A DNA stretch of 59,004 nt from Helicobacter anatolicus (GTDB lineage Bacteria > Campylobacterota > Campylobacteria > Campylobacterales > Helicobacteraceae): the NCBI RefSeq assembly GCF_021300615.1, contig NZ_JAJTMY010000005.1, positions 1-59,004 of the forward strand, given 5' to 3'. The translations under genes and the position numbers were made by a program. The notes under the pieces are model-generated. The model made no database searches and was not told the DNA's origin. It saw only the letters and a list, made by a program, of their open reading frames with translations. Shown here piece by piece: positions 24,526 to 33,216 of the stretch. Numbering within the stretch: the first letter of the stretch is position 1; each line of letters begins with the position of its first letter.

Positions 24526-26279
24526 TTACTTCCTTGTAAAAAATTTTGTTTTTGCATCACTTGTACAATTTCTTTAAAAACAGGAGCCGCGGTCTGGCTT
24601 CCATAATAATCTTCCTTACCATGCGTCCCAAATGCTACAATACCAATTACATAAGTCTTTCCACCACCTTTTACAAAACCAAAAAATGAGCCATTGTAAA
24701 GATTATCATAACCACCACCTTTTTTTACAATTCTTGCAGTCCCTGTCTTCCCTCCTATTACTAATCCATCTACCCTCGCTTTTCTTCCCGTTCCCTCTTC
24801 TACGGTTTTAATAAGTATTTCTTGCATCTTTCTTGCTGTAGGCGCAGATATAGCTTGCTGTTGCTTAAATTGTGGTCTATAGATCTCTCCTGTAGGGCTA
24901 ACAACTTTTTTTACTAAATGAGGAGTAACCAAAACGCCATCATTACAAAACACCCCATAAGCACGCAAAAGTTGTATAAAAGTAGTAGTTAATCCATAAC
25001 CATAAGATGCACTAGCCTTATAAATTTCACCTGAAAGTTTTTTGGCACTAGGAATAATTCCATTGCGCTCATAGGGTAAATCTATCCCACTAAATTCTGA
25101 AATTCCAAATCTTTTAAATCCATCATAAAATTCTTGTCCTGAAAGTTTTTTGGCCAATTTCACCATGCCCACATTACTAGATCGTATCAATACGTCTTGT
25201 GTAACTGAATTCTTTGCAGGAAAAGTATCATCTTTAATTGTATATTTTCCTAATTGATAATATCCCTTATTCAAATCAATAGACTCTAAAGGGTTGATTA
25301 ACTTCTTGTCCAATAAAATTGAAAAAACAATAGGCTTTATCGTACTTCCGGGCTCAAAAGGTTTTTCAGTAACTGCTGCATTTAGAGCACTATGTGAAAT
25401 AATATTTTTAGGATCAAAACGATTAGTGCTTGCAAGTGCCAAAATTGCACCAGTTTGTGGGTCCATCACACCTGCTACAATCTCATCTACTTGGTATTTT
25501 TCATAAAAACTATCAAGCACGACTTCCACTCTTCTTTGAAAACTCAAATTAATATGTAAATAAATATCTGATCCATCAATTCGATCTTTCAAAATTGCAG
25601 CTTTATTTCGAATAATATTTGAACGAATATCTTTTACTCCGCTCTCTATACCATTTTGACGAGGAAAAAGCTCTTCATTATAATATTTTTCAAGCCCCTT
25701 GATTCCATCTGGTATTGTCATGCCTTTATATTCTCTTTTTTGCGTATACCCCAATATAGGCTCTAAAACATCCACATAAGCATAACTTCTATTGATTCCA
25801 CTTACTTCTACATCAATACCCATTTTTTGTACAATTCTACCGCTACTATCTTGATATTCCCTAAAAACATCATAAGCTAAAAGCTTACTTCCCAACTGCT
25901 TTAAATTTGTAGCAATATTTGCTGGAATATTATAAGACAAAACAATATAACCTTTTTGCTTAAGCTTTGCTACAATTTCTTGAGCGTCAATTCCGCTATA
26001 AATTGAAAAAAGATTAACAAAAAGTTCTCTTTTTTCAGGACTAATAGAAAAAGTATTAACACTTACTTTGTAGAGAATCTGACTAGATGCAAGATTAAAA
26101 TCATCATTGCTATAAATAGATCCACGAGCAGCTGCTTCAATTTTTTTAGTCTTCCAAAATGGAGTACGACTAGGATTAAGAATCTTTTCCATCATCAAAA
26201 AAGATAAAAATAACGCAGCAAGACAAAAGACTAAAAAGACTAAAAAGACTTTAATAACCTGTTTGCTTTTTCCATCCAT
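24522..26279 (-). CDS. ftsI: penicillin-binding protein, FtsI/PBP2 class B
   Basis: A 585-residue class B transpeptidase: an N-terminal membrane anchor (VFLVFLVFCLAALFLSFLMM), the PBP dimerisation domain, and the transpeptidase domain with SxxK (GSTIKPIVFS), SxN (SSNVGMVKL) and KTGTA (GGKTGTARIV). FtsI cross-links septal peptidoglycan with FtsW as partner, and ftsW is divergent just beyond the flagellar genes. The gene lies directly after fliE, the order HP1556-HP1557 in H. pylori. Cell elongation PBP2 is a less likely alternative because of this context. Confidence 0.92.
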   Translation of the reverse strand: MDGKSKQVIKVFLVFLVFCLAALFLSFLMMEKILNPSRTPFWKTKKIEAAARGSIYSNDDFNLASSQILYKVSVNTFSISPEKRELFVNLFSIYSGIDAQEIVAKLKQKGYIVLSYNIPANIATNLKQLGSKLLAYDVFREYQDSSGRIVQKMGIDVEVSGINRSYAYVDVLEPILGYTQKREYKGMTIPDGIKGLEKYYNEELFPRQNGIESGVKDIRSNIIRNKAAILKDRIDGSDIYLHINLSFQRRVEVVLDSFYEKYQVDEIVAGVMDPQTGAILALASTNRFDPKNIISHSALNAAVTEKPFEPGSTIKPIVFSILLDKKLINPLESIDLNKGYYQLGKYTIKDDTFPAKNSVTQDVLIRSSNVGMVKLAKKLSGQEFYDGFKRFGISEFSGIDLPYERNGIIPSAKKLSGEIYKASASYGYGLTTTFIQLLRAYGVFCNDGVLVTPHLVKKVVSPTGEIYRPQFKQQQAISAPTARKMQEILIKTVEEGTGRKARVDGLVIGGKTGTARIVKKGGGYDNLYNGSFFGFVKGGGKTYVIGIVAFGTHGKEDYYGSQTAAPVFKEIVQVMQKQNFLQGSK

Positions 26280-26280
26280 A

Positions 26281-26595
26281 TTAGATTTGTGTTCTTAAAA
26301 TCTCTTTATAAGCACTAATCGCCTTATTTCTCACCTCTAACATTAGCTTCATGCTAGTTTCTGCCTTGCCAATAGCGATAGCTGCTTGATGTAAATCTTT
26401 TACTTGACCAGTTGCCATATCCACTAAAGCCTTATCGGAACTTTCTTGTGCCTGATTAAGCTCATCAATAGATTTTTTTAAAAGCTTAGAAAAATCACCA
26501 CCATTGATTTTTGCAGTATTGCTAGTGTTGGAAATATTTTTATTTTGTTCTATTGAGTCTATTTTAAGAAAATTTTTTGTATCTAATTTTTCCAT
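26281..26595 (-). CDS. fliE: flagellar hook-basal body protein FliE
   Basis: A 104-residue protein linking the MS ring to the rod. The C-terminal helix region ALVDMATGQVKDLHQAAIAIGKAETSMKLM and VRNKAISAYKEILRTQI match FliE; in particular, the final ...YKEIL-RTQ segment is characteristic. It sits between flgC and ftsI in the order fliE after flgB-flgC, transcribed with the sigma-54 promoter before flgB. The length is typical. Confidence 0.95.
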   Translation of the reverse strand: MEKLDTKNFLKIDSIEQNKNISNTSNTAKINGGDFSKLLKKSIDELNQAQESSDKALVDMATGQVKDLHQAAIAIGKAETSMKLMLEVRNKAISAYKEILRTQI

Positions 26596-26616
26596 AAATT
26601 TTCATACCTCATTTAT

Positions 26617-27108
26617 TTATGCTTGTAGCATTGTAATGGCATTATTTGCCATATTTTTTACACTCTGGAATGCTGCCACATTTGCTTGATAGGCACGTGT
26701 TGCTTCTACCAAATCTGCCATCTCTACGACAGGATTTACATTAGGATAAGCTACATATCCCTCGGCATTCGCATCTGGATGACTAGGATCATATTTCATT
26801 AATGGTTCTCTATCATCCCGTACAATCTTATCAACATACACTCCCATTATAGCAGGTTTTGGTAATTTTCCAAACTCTCCTTCATCAAGAGGGTCTTCGT
26901 ATGCCAAATTATTATTTTTTGCAATTCTCTCGTTCAAAACCTTATTAAAATCAAATGCCCTGAAAACAACCTCTTGTCTTCGATAAGGTCCTCCCTCATC
27001 AGTCCTTGTTGTATTGGCATTTGCAATATTACTAGAAATGATATTTGTTCTAAAACGCTGTGCAGATAACCCATATCCACTAATATCAAAACTCGATAAA
27101 AAAGACAT
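26617..27108 (-). CDS. flgC: flagellar basal-body rod protein FlgC
   Basis: A 163-residue proximal rod subunit. It starts MSFLSSFDISGYGLSAQRFRTNIISSNIANANTTRTDEGGPYRRQ, carrying the rod-family N-terminal helix with SSNIANANT, and ends with LVEATRAYQANVAAFQ and a helix to the C-terminus. It is 14 bases downstream of flgB and 21 before fliE, in one operon. Confidence 0.97.
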   Translation of the reverse strand: MSFLSSFDISGYGLSAQRFRTNIISSNIANANTTRTDEGGPYRRQEVVFRAFDFNKVLNERIAKNNNLAYEDPLDEGEFGKLPKPAIMGVYVDKIVRDDREPLMKYDPSHPDANAEGYVAYPNVNPVVEMADLVEATRAYQANVAAFQSVKNMANNAITMLQA

Positions 27109-27122
27109 TTTTCAACCTCTAA

Positions 27123-27572
27123 TTATAAATTTTTTCCAGAATCTACTGCATAAGCGAAAATCCCCTTATGCTTTTTTAATGCCGTAGTCAATGCTTGATA
27201 CATAATACTATTTTTTCCCATTTCGCTAGTCTCAACATCTAAATCAACGCTATTTCCATCATTGCGAGCCAAGTGTCCATCTCGGAAAAAATTTGTTGGC
27301 ATACCATCTTCTTGATTATTTTCTATCAATCCCGACAAATGATTCCTAGAAGTTTGTGCCATTTCAAGTTGCAAAGATGCTTGATTATCAAAAATTCTCG
27401 CACTTTCCCTTGCGAGATAATGTTCAAAATCAATATCTCTTGGACGATAATAAGGTGTATCCACATTTGCAATATTACTTGCAATCATATCTTGTCTTAA
27501 TGAGCGATAATCCAATGCTTCATACACAAGCGGATGTGCTTTTGAAGTTTCAAACATCATATTCACTTTCAT
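27123..27572 (-). CDS. flgB: flagellar basal-body rod protein FlgB
   Basis: A 149-residue proximal rod subunit, first in the flgB-flgC-fliE unit. I use ATG 27572 (MKVNMMFETSKAHPLVYEALDYR) because GGGAG lies just before it; a longer frame extends 11 codons upstream. The rod signature DMIASNIANVDTPYYRPRD is visible, as is the C-terminal MYQALTTALKKHKGIF helix. A sigma-54 promoter and a palindrome lie in the leader. Confidence 0.95.
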   Translation of the reverse strand: MKVNMMFETSKAHPLVYEALDYRSLRQDMIASNIANVDTPYYRPRDIDFEHYLARESARIFDNQASLQLEMAQTSRNHLSGLIENNQEDGMPTNFFRDGHLARNDGNSVDLDVETSEMGKNSIMYQALTTALKKHKGIFAYAVDSGKNL

Positions 27573-27590
27573 TACATACTCCCAAAATTC

Positions 27591-27605
27591 TTGATAAATT
27601 ATCAA
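27591..27605. promoter_or_regulatory. palindrome in the flgB leader
   Basis: TTGATAA-A-TTATCAA, a perfect 7-1-7 inverted repeat between the sigma-54 -12 element and the flgB start, close to the predicted transcript start. Could be an operator, an RNA hairpin or chance in AT-rich DNA. Confidence 0.35.
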
Positions 27606-27620
27606 GCAAAATATATTCCA
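27606..27620 (-). promoter_or_regulatory. sigma-54 promoter of flgB-flgC-fliE
   Basis: TGGAAT-ATATT-TTGC on the minus strand fits the -24/-12 consensus. It lies 33 bases before the flgB start codon. RpoN control of the rod genes is known in this group. Confidence 0.8.
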
Positions 27621-27736
27621 TTTTTTATATTTTTTATCAAAAAAAGTATTATATTTTTTTATCTCTTTTATCCTATTTTATATAGTTAAACTAAAAATTT
27701 TGATAAAATTTTGAAACTAAAGCATCAAGAGGATTA

Positions 27737-28900
27737 ATGGCAGATACCAAACTTTTTTTATATACAGTAGCCCTCATTACTATTGGAACAGTTATGAGCT
27801 ATTCGCTCTCTACATATCCGACAATTTATCATGGTTATGGAGAATTTCGCTTCTTGGGTATAGAAACAATCGTGGCAATTATTGGGATTTTTCTCATGTA
27901 TGGCCTTTCCTATCTTAATATGGACAAAGCATTTGAACGCGTAGGTTTTAGTATTTTCTTCTTTTTTTCTATGCTTAGCATATTGCTTTTACTCCTTCCT
28001 GATTCTATCGCCCCTGCAATAGGTGGTGCAAAAAGATGGATAAAACTCCCTATTTTACCTATTTCCATTGCTCCTGTAGAGTTTTTTAAAATTGGTTTTA
28101 TTTTTTTCTTATCTTGGAGTTTCTCAAGAAAAATTAATAAGCAGGATAGCATAATTGAACAGCTAAAAAAACTTATCCCTTATATTTTTATCTTTGGAGC
28201 TGTAGTTTTTATCTTTGCTTTCCGCCAAAATGATTTTGGACAAACCGTTGTACTAGGACTTATTCTTGTAGTGTTATTTGCAATGTCTGGTGGAAGGTTG
28301 CGTCTTATTTTTGGATTTTTGGGAATTGGTTTAATTGGCATATCCCTCCTAATAGCATCCTATCCACATCGTTTAGGGCGTATTTTATTATGGTGGGGAT
28401 CTTTTCAAGATACGATTCTTGCTTATCTTCCCAATATACTTGCAAATCTCATTCGTATTGAAAATGTTCCCGAACCTTATCAAATCCACAATGCTGGCTA
28501 TGCAATCTATAATGGCGGATTCTTTGGACAAGGAGTTGGTGAAGGAATCTTAAAACTTGGTTTTTTAAGCGATGTACATACAGATATGGTATTAGCAGGA
28601 TTAAGTGAAGAATTAGGATTTCTAGGATTTTTGATTTGCCTTATTTTATTTATATTAATTTTACTCCATATTTTGCGTATTGCTAACCGCATGGAAGAAA
28701 AACGACACTTCCTCTTTTGTATAGGAATCTGCTTGCTATTGGGAATTGCATTTTTTACTAATGCACTCGGAGTAACAGGGGCAATCCCTCTAAAAGGAAT
28801 TGCTGTCCCCTTTCTCACATATGGCGGAAGCTCAATGCTCGCCAATTGTGTTGCTATAGGGCTGGTTCTTGCCCTATCTAAAAAAGCAAAAAATTTTTAA
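27737..28900 (+). CDS. ftsW: FtsW/RodA-family peptidoglycan glycosyltransferase
   Basis: A 387-residue membrane protein with about ten transmembrane helices. SEDS-family segments include GGAKRWIKLP with its conserved residues, QNDFGQTVVLGL with the catalytic Asp in the large loop, YQIHNAGYAIYNGGFFGQGVGEG, and the C-terminal PLKGIAVPFLTYGGSSMLANCVAIGL. It polymerises glycan strands with a class B PBP. I call it FtsW by the FtsI neighbour and by the H. pylori gene order (HP1560); a RodA role cannot be excluded from sequence. Transcription is divergent from flgB. Confidence 0.88.
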   Translation: MADTKLFLYTVALITIGTVMSYSLSTYPTIYHGYGEFRFLGIETIVAIIGIFLMYGLSYLNMDKAFERVGFSIFFFFSMLSILLLLLPDSIAPAIGGAKRWIKLPILPISIAPVEFFKIGFIFFLSWSFSRKINKQDSIIEQLKKLIPYIFIFGAVVFIFAFRQNDFGQTVVLGLILVVLFAMSGGRLRLIFGFLGIGLIGISLLIASYPHRLGRILLWWGSFQDTILAYLPNILANLIRIENVPEPYQIHNAGYAIYNGGFFGQGVGEGILKLGFLSDVHTDMVLAGLSEELGFLGFLICLILFILILLHILRIANRMEEKRHFLFCIGICLLLGIAFFTNALGVTGAIPLKGIAVPFLTYGGSSMLANCVAIGLVLALSKKAKNF

Positions 28901-29398
28901 TTACTTAATATTTTGTAATGGAGCATCATAGTTAGGCTCATTTGTGATTTCTTCACAAATTTCTTGATAAACAATCTTGCCTTGTGGATCTACAACAATC
29001 ACTGCTCTTGTCAATACACCTGCTAATGGTCCTTCCGCAACTCTTAACCCATAAGCATTTGCAAAATCTCGATTTCTAAAATCACTCGCAACAACTAAAT
29101 TTTCAATACCTTCTGTAGAACAGAATCTTCCTTGTGCAAAAGGTAAATCCATAGAAACTACATAAACCACTGCATTAGCAATTTCACTTGCTTTTTTATT
29201 AAAAGTTCTTGCTTGTACCGCGCATACACCAGTATCCAAGCTTGGTACAATATTGATTACTTGATATTTACCTTGTGCACCACCTACTTTTACATCTGAT
29301 AAATCTTTACCCACCAAAGTCACCTCTGGAGCCATATCACCGATTTGTTTTACACTTCCTGATAAACTAACATCTTGTCCGTGAAATTTTACTTTCAT
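28901..29398 (-). CDS. tpx: thiol peroxidase
   Basis: A 165-residue atypical two-cysteine peroxiredoxin that reduces hydroperoxides with thioredoxin. It shows the peroxidatic site SLDTGVCAVQAR near residue 60, with Gly in place of the usual Pro before Val-Cys, and the resolving Cys in QGRFCSTEGI near 95. The N-terminus MKVKFHGQDVSLSG is typical. It abuts the ftsW stop tail to tail. The protein helps against oxidative stress; the thioredoxin gene elsewhere in the window could supply its reductant. Confidence 0.94.
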   Translation of the reverse strand: MKVKFHGQDVSLSGSVKQIGDMAPEVTLVGKDLSDVKVGGAQGKYQVINIVPSLDTGVCAVQARTFNKKASEIANAVVYVVSMDLPFAQGRFCSTEGIENLVVASDFRNRDFANAYGLRVAEGPLAGVLTRAVIVVDPQGKIVYQEICEEITNEPNYDAPLQNIK

Positions 29399-29470
29399 AA
29401 TCTAACCTTTCAAATTTAAATAAATCTCTATAAATAGATGAAGATTATTATATTCTAGTTAAATAAATCT

Positions 29471-30499
29471 TTAATACAATCTCCTTTGAAGTCTAACAAA
29501 AGCAATAAAAAAAGCTGTAATAGCGGGTCCAATAATAATACCCCAAAATCCAAATGTGGAAAAACCTGCAAAAATTGCAAAAAATATAATAATTTCATTA
29601 ATATTCAAAGGTTTTGACAAAATTCTATGATTTACAAATCCAATAATCAAAGGTTTTAGCAAATTATCAATTACAAAGCCTATAAAGACAATTGCATAAA
29701 TTGCAATTCCAATCGCCTGCCAAGTATTTCCTAAAAACAATTCATATCCCACAAGAGGAATCCATACTAATGCTCCCCCCACCACAGGAACAAGCGCTGC
29801 AATTCCATACAAAATTCCTAAAATTAATACATATTTAAAATTAAAAAAATAAATAAAAATTCCAAAAAATAACCCTTGCAAAACTACATTTGCAATCGAA
29901 GCAAAAAGTACAATTTTTAATACTCCAACCACCTCTTCAAAAATATGATGACTTTCACGAACATTTAATGGGCTGAGTTTTAAAATATAAATATAAACAC
30001 TGCGACCGTAATAAAAAAAGACAAATAAAAATAAAATAATAAACCCCAAATCTATCACAAGAGATAAACTCTCCTTTCCAATATGAGAACTCAACTTTAA
30101 TCCCCAGTTTGCGATATTTTGTGAAGTAATATCTTGAGTTAAATTTGTAAAAACTTTTTCTACTACAGGGAAAGTTGCTAAAAATTCCCTTAATCCCTCT
30201 TTACTAGAATCAATATAGTACATTATCTGTGAAACTTGAAATTGTGAAAAAAACTTGACACCCTGTTGTACTACAAAAAATAAAGGAACAATAAAAAACA
30301 AAGTCAGAATAAAAACACTCAAAATAGAATTTAAGAATCTTGAAGTAAAAATATAATCCAACCTTTGTTTAATTCCAAAAGTTGCAATACAAATCAGACC
30401 CGCAATTAAAATATTTATAAGAAAATCTTTATAAAGGTAAAAAATACTTCCTAAAGAAAGGATAAACAAAAAAATTAAAAGAACTTGCTTGAATTTCAC
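29471..30499 (-). CDS. AI-2E family transporter
   Basis: A 342-residue membrane protein with about seven or eight hydrophobic helices and the family C-terminal pattern GILYGIAALVPVVGGALVWIPL and IIGFVNHRILSKPLNINEIIIFFAIFAGFSTFGFWGIIIGPAITAFF. This family (PerM/YdiK/TqsA) is named for autoinducer-2 export but substrates vary. In H. pylori the homologue is next to dapF; here a small His-rich gene stands between them. Substrate unknown. Confidence 0.85.
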   Translation of the reverse strand: MKFKQVLLIFLFILSLGSIFYLYKDFLINILIAGLICIATFGIKQRLDYIFTSRFLNSILSVFILTLFFIVPLFFVVQQGVKFFSQFQVSQIMYYIDSSKEGLREFLATFPVVEKVFTNLTQDITSQNIANWGLKLSSHIGKESLSLVIDLGFIILFLFVFFYYGRSVYIYILKLSPLNVRESHHIFEEVVGVLKIVLFASIANVVLQGLFFGIFIYFFNFKYVLILGILYGIAALVPVVGGALVWIPLVGYELFLGNTWQAIGIAIYAIVFIGFVIDNLLKPLIIGFVNHRILSKPLNINEIIIFFAIFAGFSTFGFWGIIIGPAITAFFIAFVRLQRRLY

Positions 30500-30535
30500 A
30501 CTACCTCCAACTGCGTATAGGAGGTAATTATAACA

Positions 30536-30892
30536 TTATTTTTTCCAATAATTATTTGCTGCTGCAATTGTTGCAAATTCCGCTGCAATTACTTGTGCCG
30601 CCTGAATTAAATCTGCTGGATTATTAGAATATTTTCCTCTACCTTCTTTAAGTTTATTTAAACAAGGTTGGATATTATGAATTGTATGTTGTGCTAATGT
30701 AATTGCCAATTTTCTTCCCTCTTCTGGAGTAGCCGTAATAAGAGAATTTCCTGGAACCAATACTAGTGCCTCTTTTGGAAGTGCTTCACAGTGATTAGGA
30801 CCATGTGCTGGAGGATGATTAGGACCATGCGCTGGAGCTGGAGCTGCAAAACAAAACGCTGCACCTAAAGTTAAAGCTAAAATTTTTTTCAT
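30536..30892 (-). CDS. small secreted His/Pro-rich protein, unknown
   Basis: A 118-residue protein with a signal peptide (MKKILALTLGAAFCFA), then PAPAHGPNHPPAHGPNHCEA, i.e. two copies of PAHGPNH with four His, and then a helical domain with two Cys (one in NHCEA, one in IQPCLNKL). The C-terminal helices are Ala/Ile-rich. A metal-binding role in the periplasm is suggested by the His cluster and possible disulfide, but is only inferred. It interrupts the dapF/AI-2E gene pair seen in H. pylori. A promoter and a 14-base palindrome precede it. Confidence 0.7.
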   Translation of the reverse strand: MKKILALTLGAAFCFAAPAPAHGPNHPPAHGPNHCEALPKEALVLVPGNSLITATPEEGRKLAITLAQHTIHNIQPCLNKLKEGRGKYSNNPADLIQAAQVIAAEFATIAAANNYWKK

Positions 30893-30913
30893 TGTCTTTC
30901 CTTGAGTTAATAA

Positions 30914-30948
30914 TTACAATATTGTAAAATACTGCGCTTTGCATTATA
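30914..30948 (-). promoter_or_regulatory. -10 box and palindromic operator candidate before His-rich gene
   Basis: TATAAT lies at 30943-30948 on the minus strand. The perfect 14-base palindrome TTACAATATTGTAA lies at 30914-30927, about 9-22 bases after the predicted transcript start, where a bound repressor would block transcription. The regulator is not known. Confidence 0.45.
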
Positions 30949-31002
30949 CTAAATTAAATAAATAAAAAAAATAATTTAATATTTTTTATTTTAGGAAAAA
31001 AT

Positions 31003-31770
31003 ATGATTTTAGAGAAATACTCTGGTAGCGGAAATGATTTTTTAATCACACATATGTGTCATTACCAAAACCCAAATGAGATTGCCAAAAAGCTTTGTGA
31101 TCGACATTTAGGAATCGGTGCAGATGGCTTTATTATATTAAGACCTCATCAAAAATATGCCTATGAGTGGCTATTTTTTAATTCTGATGGATCAAGCGCT
31201 TTGATGTGTGGTAATGCAAGTAGATGTGTAGGACTTTATGCTTTTAAACATCAATTAGCAGCTTCTACCCATACATTTTGGGCAGGAAAACGTGCAATTA
31301 ATATAGAAGTAAAAGATAACAATATTGTAAAAACTTATCTCGGAAAACCTAGCGTTATCCAAACCCACTATTTACAAACAAGCTTTAACACTACTGCTTA
31401 TAGTGTAGATACAGGAGTACCACATCTTGTGATTTTTGTCCCTTCACAAACCATGCTTCCCAAATTCAAAACACAAGAATTAAAAGAGCTTAGAGAGAAA
31501 TTTGATTCTAATATTAATATCGTTTACATCAAAGATTTGCAAACTCTTTTTGTAGCAACTTATGAAAGAGGGGTGGAAGATATTACTCTGGCATGTGGAA
31601 CAGGGATGGCAGCATCTAGCGTGGTACACCAACTTATTCACAAAGCACCAAAACAGCTCACCTGTATTCCACCTAGTCAAGAAATTTTAAATTTTACCCT
31701 ACAAGATGATGGGATTACCTTTGAGGGAAAAGTTCGCTATATTGCTACCTGTATTCCATCAAATCTTTAA
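31003..31770 (+). CDS. dapF: diaminopimelate epimerase
   Basis: A 255-residue cofactor-free epimerase of LL- to meso-diaminopimelate for lysine and peptidoglycan. The catalytic Cys pair is in LMCGNASRCVGLYAF (near residue 67) and TLACGTGMAASSV (near 199), with YSGSGNDFLI at the start and ERGVEDITLACGTG before the second site. Length is slightly below the E. coli enzyme (274) but usual for the group. ATG follows AGGAAAAAAT. Convergent with a thioredoxin gene. Confidence 0.96.
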   Translation: MILEKYSGSGNDFLITHMCHYQNPNEIAKKLCDRHLGIGADGFIILRPHQKYAYEWLFFNSDGSSALMCGNASRCVGLYAFKHQLAASTHTFWAGKRAINIEVKDNNIVKTYLGKPSVIQTHYLQTSFNTTAYSVDTGVPHLVIFVPSQTMLPKFKTQELKELREKFDSNINIVYIKDLQTLFVATYERGVEDITLACGTGMAASSVVHQLIHKAPKQLTCIPPSQEILNFTLQDDGITFEGKVRYIATCIPSNL

Positions 31771-31807
31771 TCCCACCTCAAGCCACAAATAAACTATATA
31801 CACAAAA

Positions 31808-31835
31808 TTAAGGAATTAACCTAATAATTCCTTAA
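31808..31835. terminator. inverted repeat between dapF and trx
   Basis: Perfect 11-base arms TTAAGGAATTA and TAATTCCTTAA with six bases between, covering the end of the thioredoxin gene and its stop. It is well placed to stop dapF transcripts but is AT-rich, and only a short T-run follows. Confidence 0.4.
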
Positions 31836-32130
31836 TACCCTTTTCAATCAACATGCGATTATCAGGCTCTACCAATCTCTCAGAAACCTCAACACCATCT
31901 TTTAGAAATAATAAGGTAGGAATTCTACGAATATTTAAACGATCTTTTAATGCTTCTTGTGCATCAATATCTACCTTGAAAAATTGCACTTTTTGTGCAT
32001 ATTCTTGAGAAAGCACTTCCATAATCGGCTGAATTCTTACACAATCAGGGCACCATGATGCCCCAAAATCTACAACAACCAAACCCTTTCTTGTTTTTGC
32101 TTCATAATTGCTTTCTGTAATACTTTCCAT
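31816..32130 (-). CDS. thioredoxin-like protein with CPDC active site
   Basis: A 104-residue thioredoxin fold with the active site ASWCPDCVRIQP near residue 28 and the cis-Pro loop RRIPTLLF near 70. The CPDC dipeptide differs from CGPC of ordinary thioredoxin; H. pylori Trx2 has the same CPDC. It reduces protein disulfides in the cytoplasm (no signal peptide is seen). An AGGAG lies before the ATG. Could support the thiol peroxidase encoded nearby. Confidence 0.9.
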   Translation of the reverse strand: MESITESNYEAKTRKGLVVVDFGASWCPDCVRIQPIMEVLSQEYAQKVQFFKVDIDAQEALKDRLNIRRIPTLLFLKDGVEVSERLVEPDNRMLIEKGIKELLG

Positions 32131-32169
32131 ATGCGCTCCTTCTTAGTAATGAAAATGAGTATAACGCAT

Positions 32170-33216
32170 TTAAACAAATATTTTTACCAAAACAAAACCA
32201 CCAACAAGCAATAAAACAAATAATACTAATGCCAATCCAAATGCCTTTCCTCCCGATTCTGCAAATTTTTTTAGATCAATTTGCAATCCAAGCGCACTCA
32301 TTGCAAAAATCAAAGAAAGACTACAAACAAATTTCAATACATCAATAATTTTTGCAATTACTTCTGCTGAAACTATCCCATCTAATAAAGAATAAATATA
32401 AGAATTTAACACTACTACAAACAAAAACATGAAGGCAAACCATGGAATATGTAATTGTTTCTTTCTTCCTGCCTGGTGATTGTGCATCATCAAATATGGC
32501 ACTAATAAAAGCAAAGGAACCAATAAAATCACACGAATCATTTTCACAGTAATTGCCACGCTGCTAGCATTTTGATTAATTGCATCTCCTGCACCCACCA
32601 CATTTGCCACTTCATGCAAAGTCGCACCAATATAGATACCCATTTGCGTATCACTTAAATAATTATGTAAAAACAATGCGTATAAAATTGGATATAAAAA
32701 CATAGCCAATAAACCAAAAATCACCACTGTCCCAACTGCAACAATTCCTTTATAAGGTTCAGATTTTATAGAAGATTCTAATGCTAAAACTGCTGCTGCG
32801 CCACAAATTGCACTTCCTCCACTAACAAGCATTGCAGTTTCCTTATCTAAGCCAAAAAATTTCACACCAATATAGCTACCAATAGAAAAAACCCCGATTA
32901 CCACAATCAAAGAAATCCAAAAGCCAGGTAAACCAATACTGCTAATTTCATTAAGCGTAACATTAAATCCATAAAGCACAATTCCAAAACGTAAAAGTTT
33001 CTTAGCACTAAATATCACGCCTGCTTCCAGACTACTCTTACTCTTTCTAAAAACTGGTGAAAGCAATGCCCCAATAATAACCCCAATAAGAAGTGCAGAG
33101 ACATGAAGATTTTTTATAAATTCTAAATTTGCAAAATATAAAGATGCAAAAACAATTACCCCAACAAATAAAATACCATTAATACTATTCAACTTTGAAA
33201 TCTCATTTTCTTTCAT
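32170..33216 (-). CDS. YeiH-family putative sulfate exporter
   Basis: A 348-residue membrane protein of the UPF0324/YeiH family, with about ten helices. Family segments include LLRFGIVLYGFNVTLNEI, MLVSGGSAICGAAAVLALE, and the C-terminal CSLSLIFAMSALGLQIDLKKFAESGGKAFGLALVL. Substrate is uncertain; sulfate export has been proposed for the family. Its ATG overlaps the end of the hotdog gene by 14 bases with AAGGAT just before, suggesting operon read-through from metG-cmoB. Confidence 0.85.
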   Translation of the reverse strand: MKENEISKLNSINGILFVGVIVFASLYFANLEFIKNLHVSALLIGVIIGALLSPVFRKSKSSLEAGVIFSAKKLLRFGIVLYGFNVTLNEISSIGLPGFWISLIVVIGVFSIGSYIGVKFFGLDKETAMLVSGGSAICGAAAVLALESSIKSEPYKGIVAVGTVVIFGLLAMFLYPILYALFLHNYLSDTQMGIYIGATLHEVANVVGAGDAINQNASSVAITVKMIRVILLVPLLLLVPYLMMHNHQAGRKKQLHIPWFAFMFLFVVVLNSYIYSLLDGIVSAEVIAKIIDVLKFVCSLSLIFAMSALGLQIDLKKFAESGGKAFGLALVLFVLLLVGGFVLVKIFV

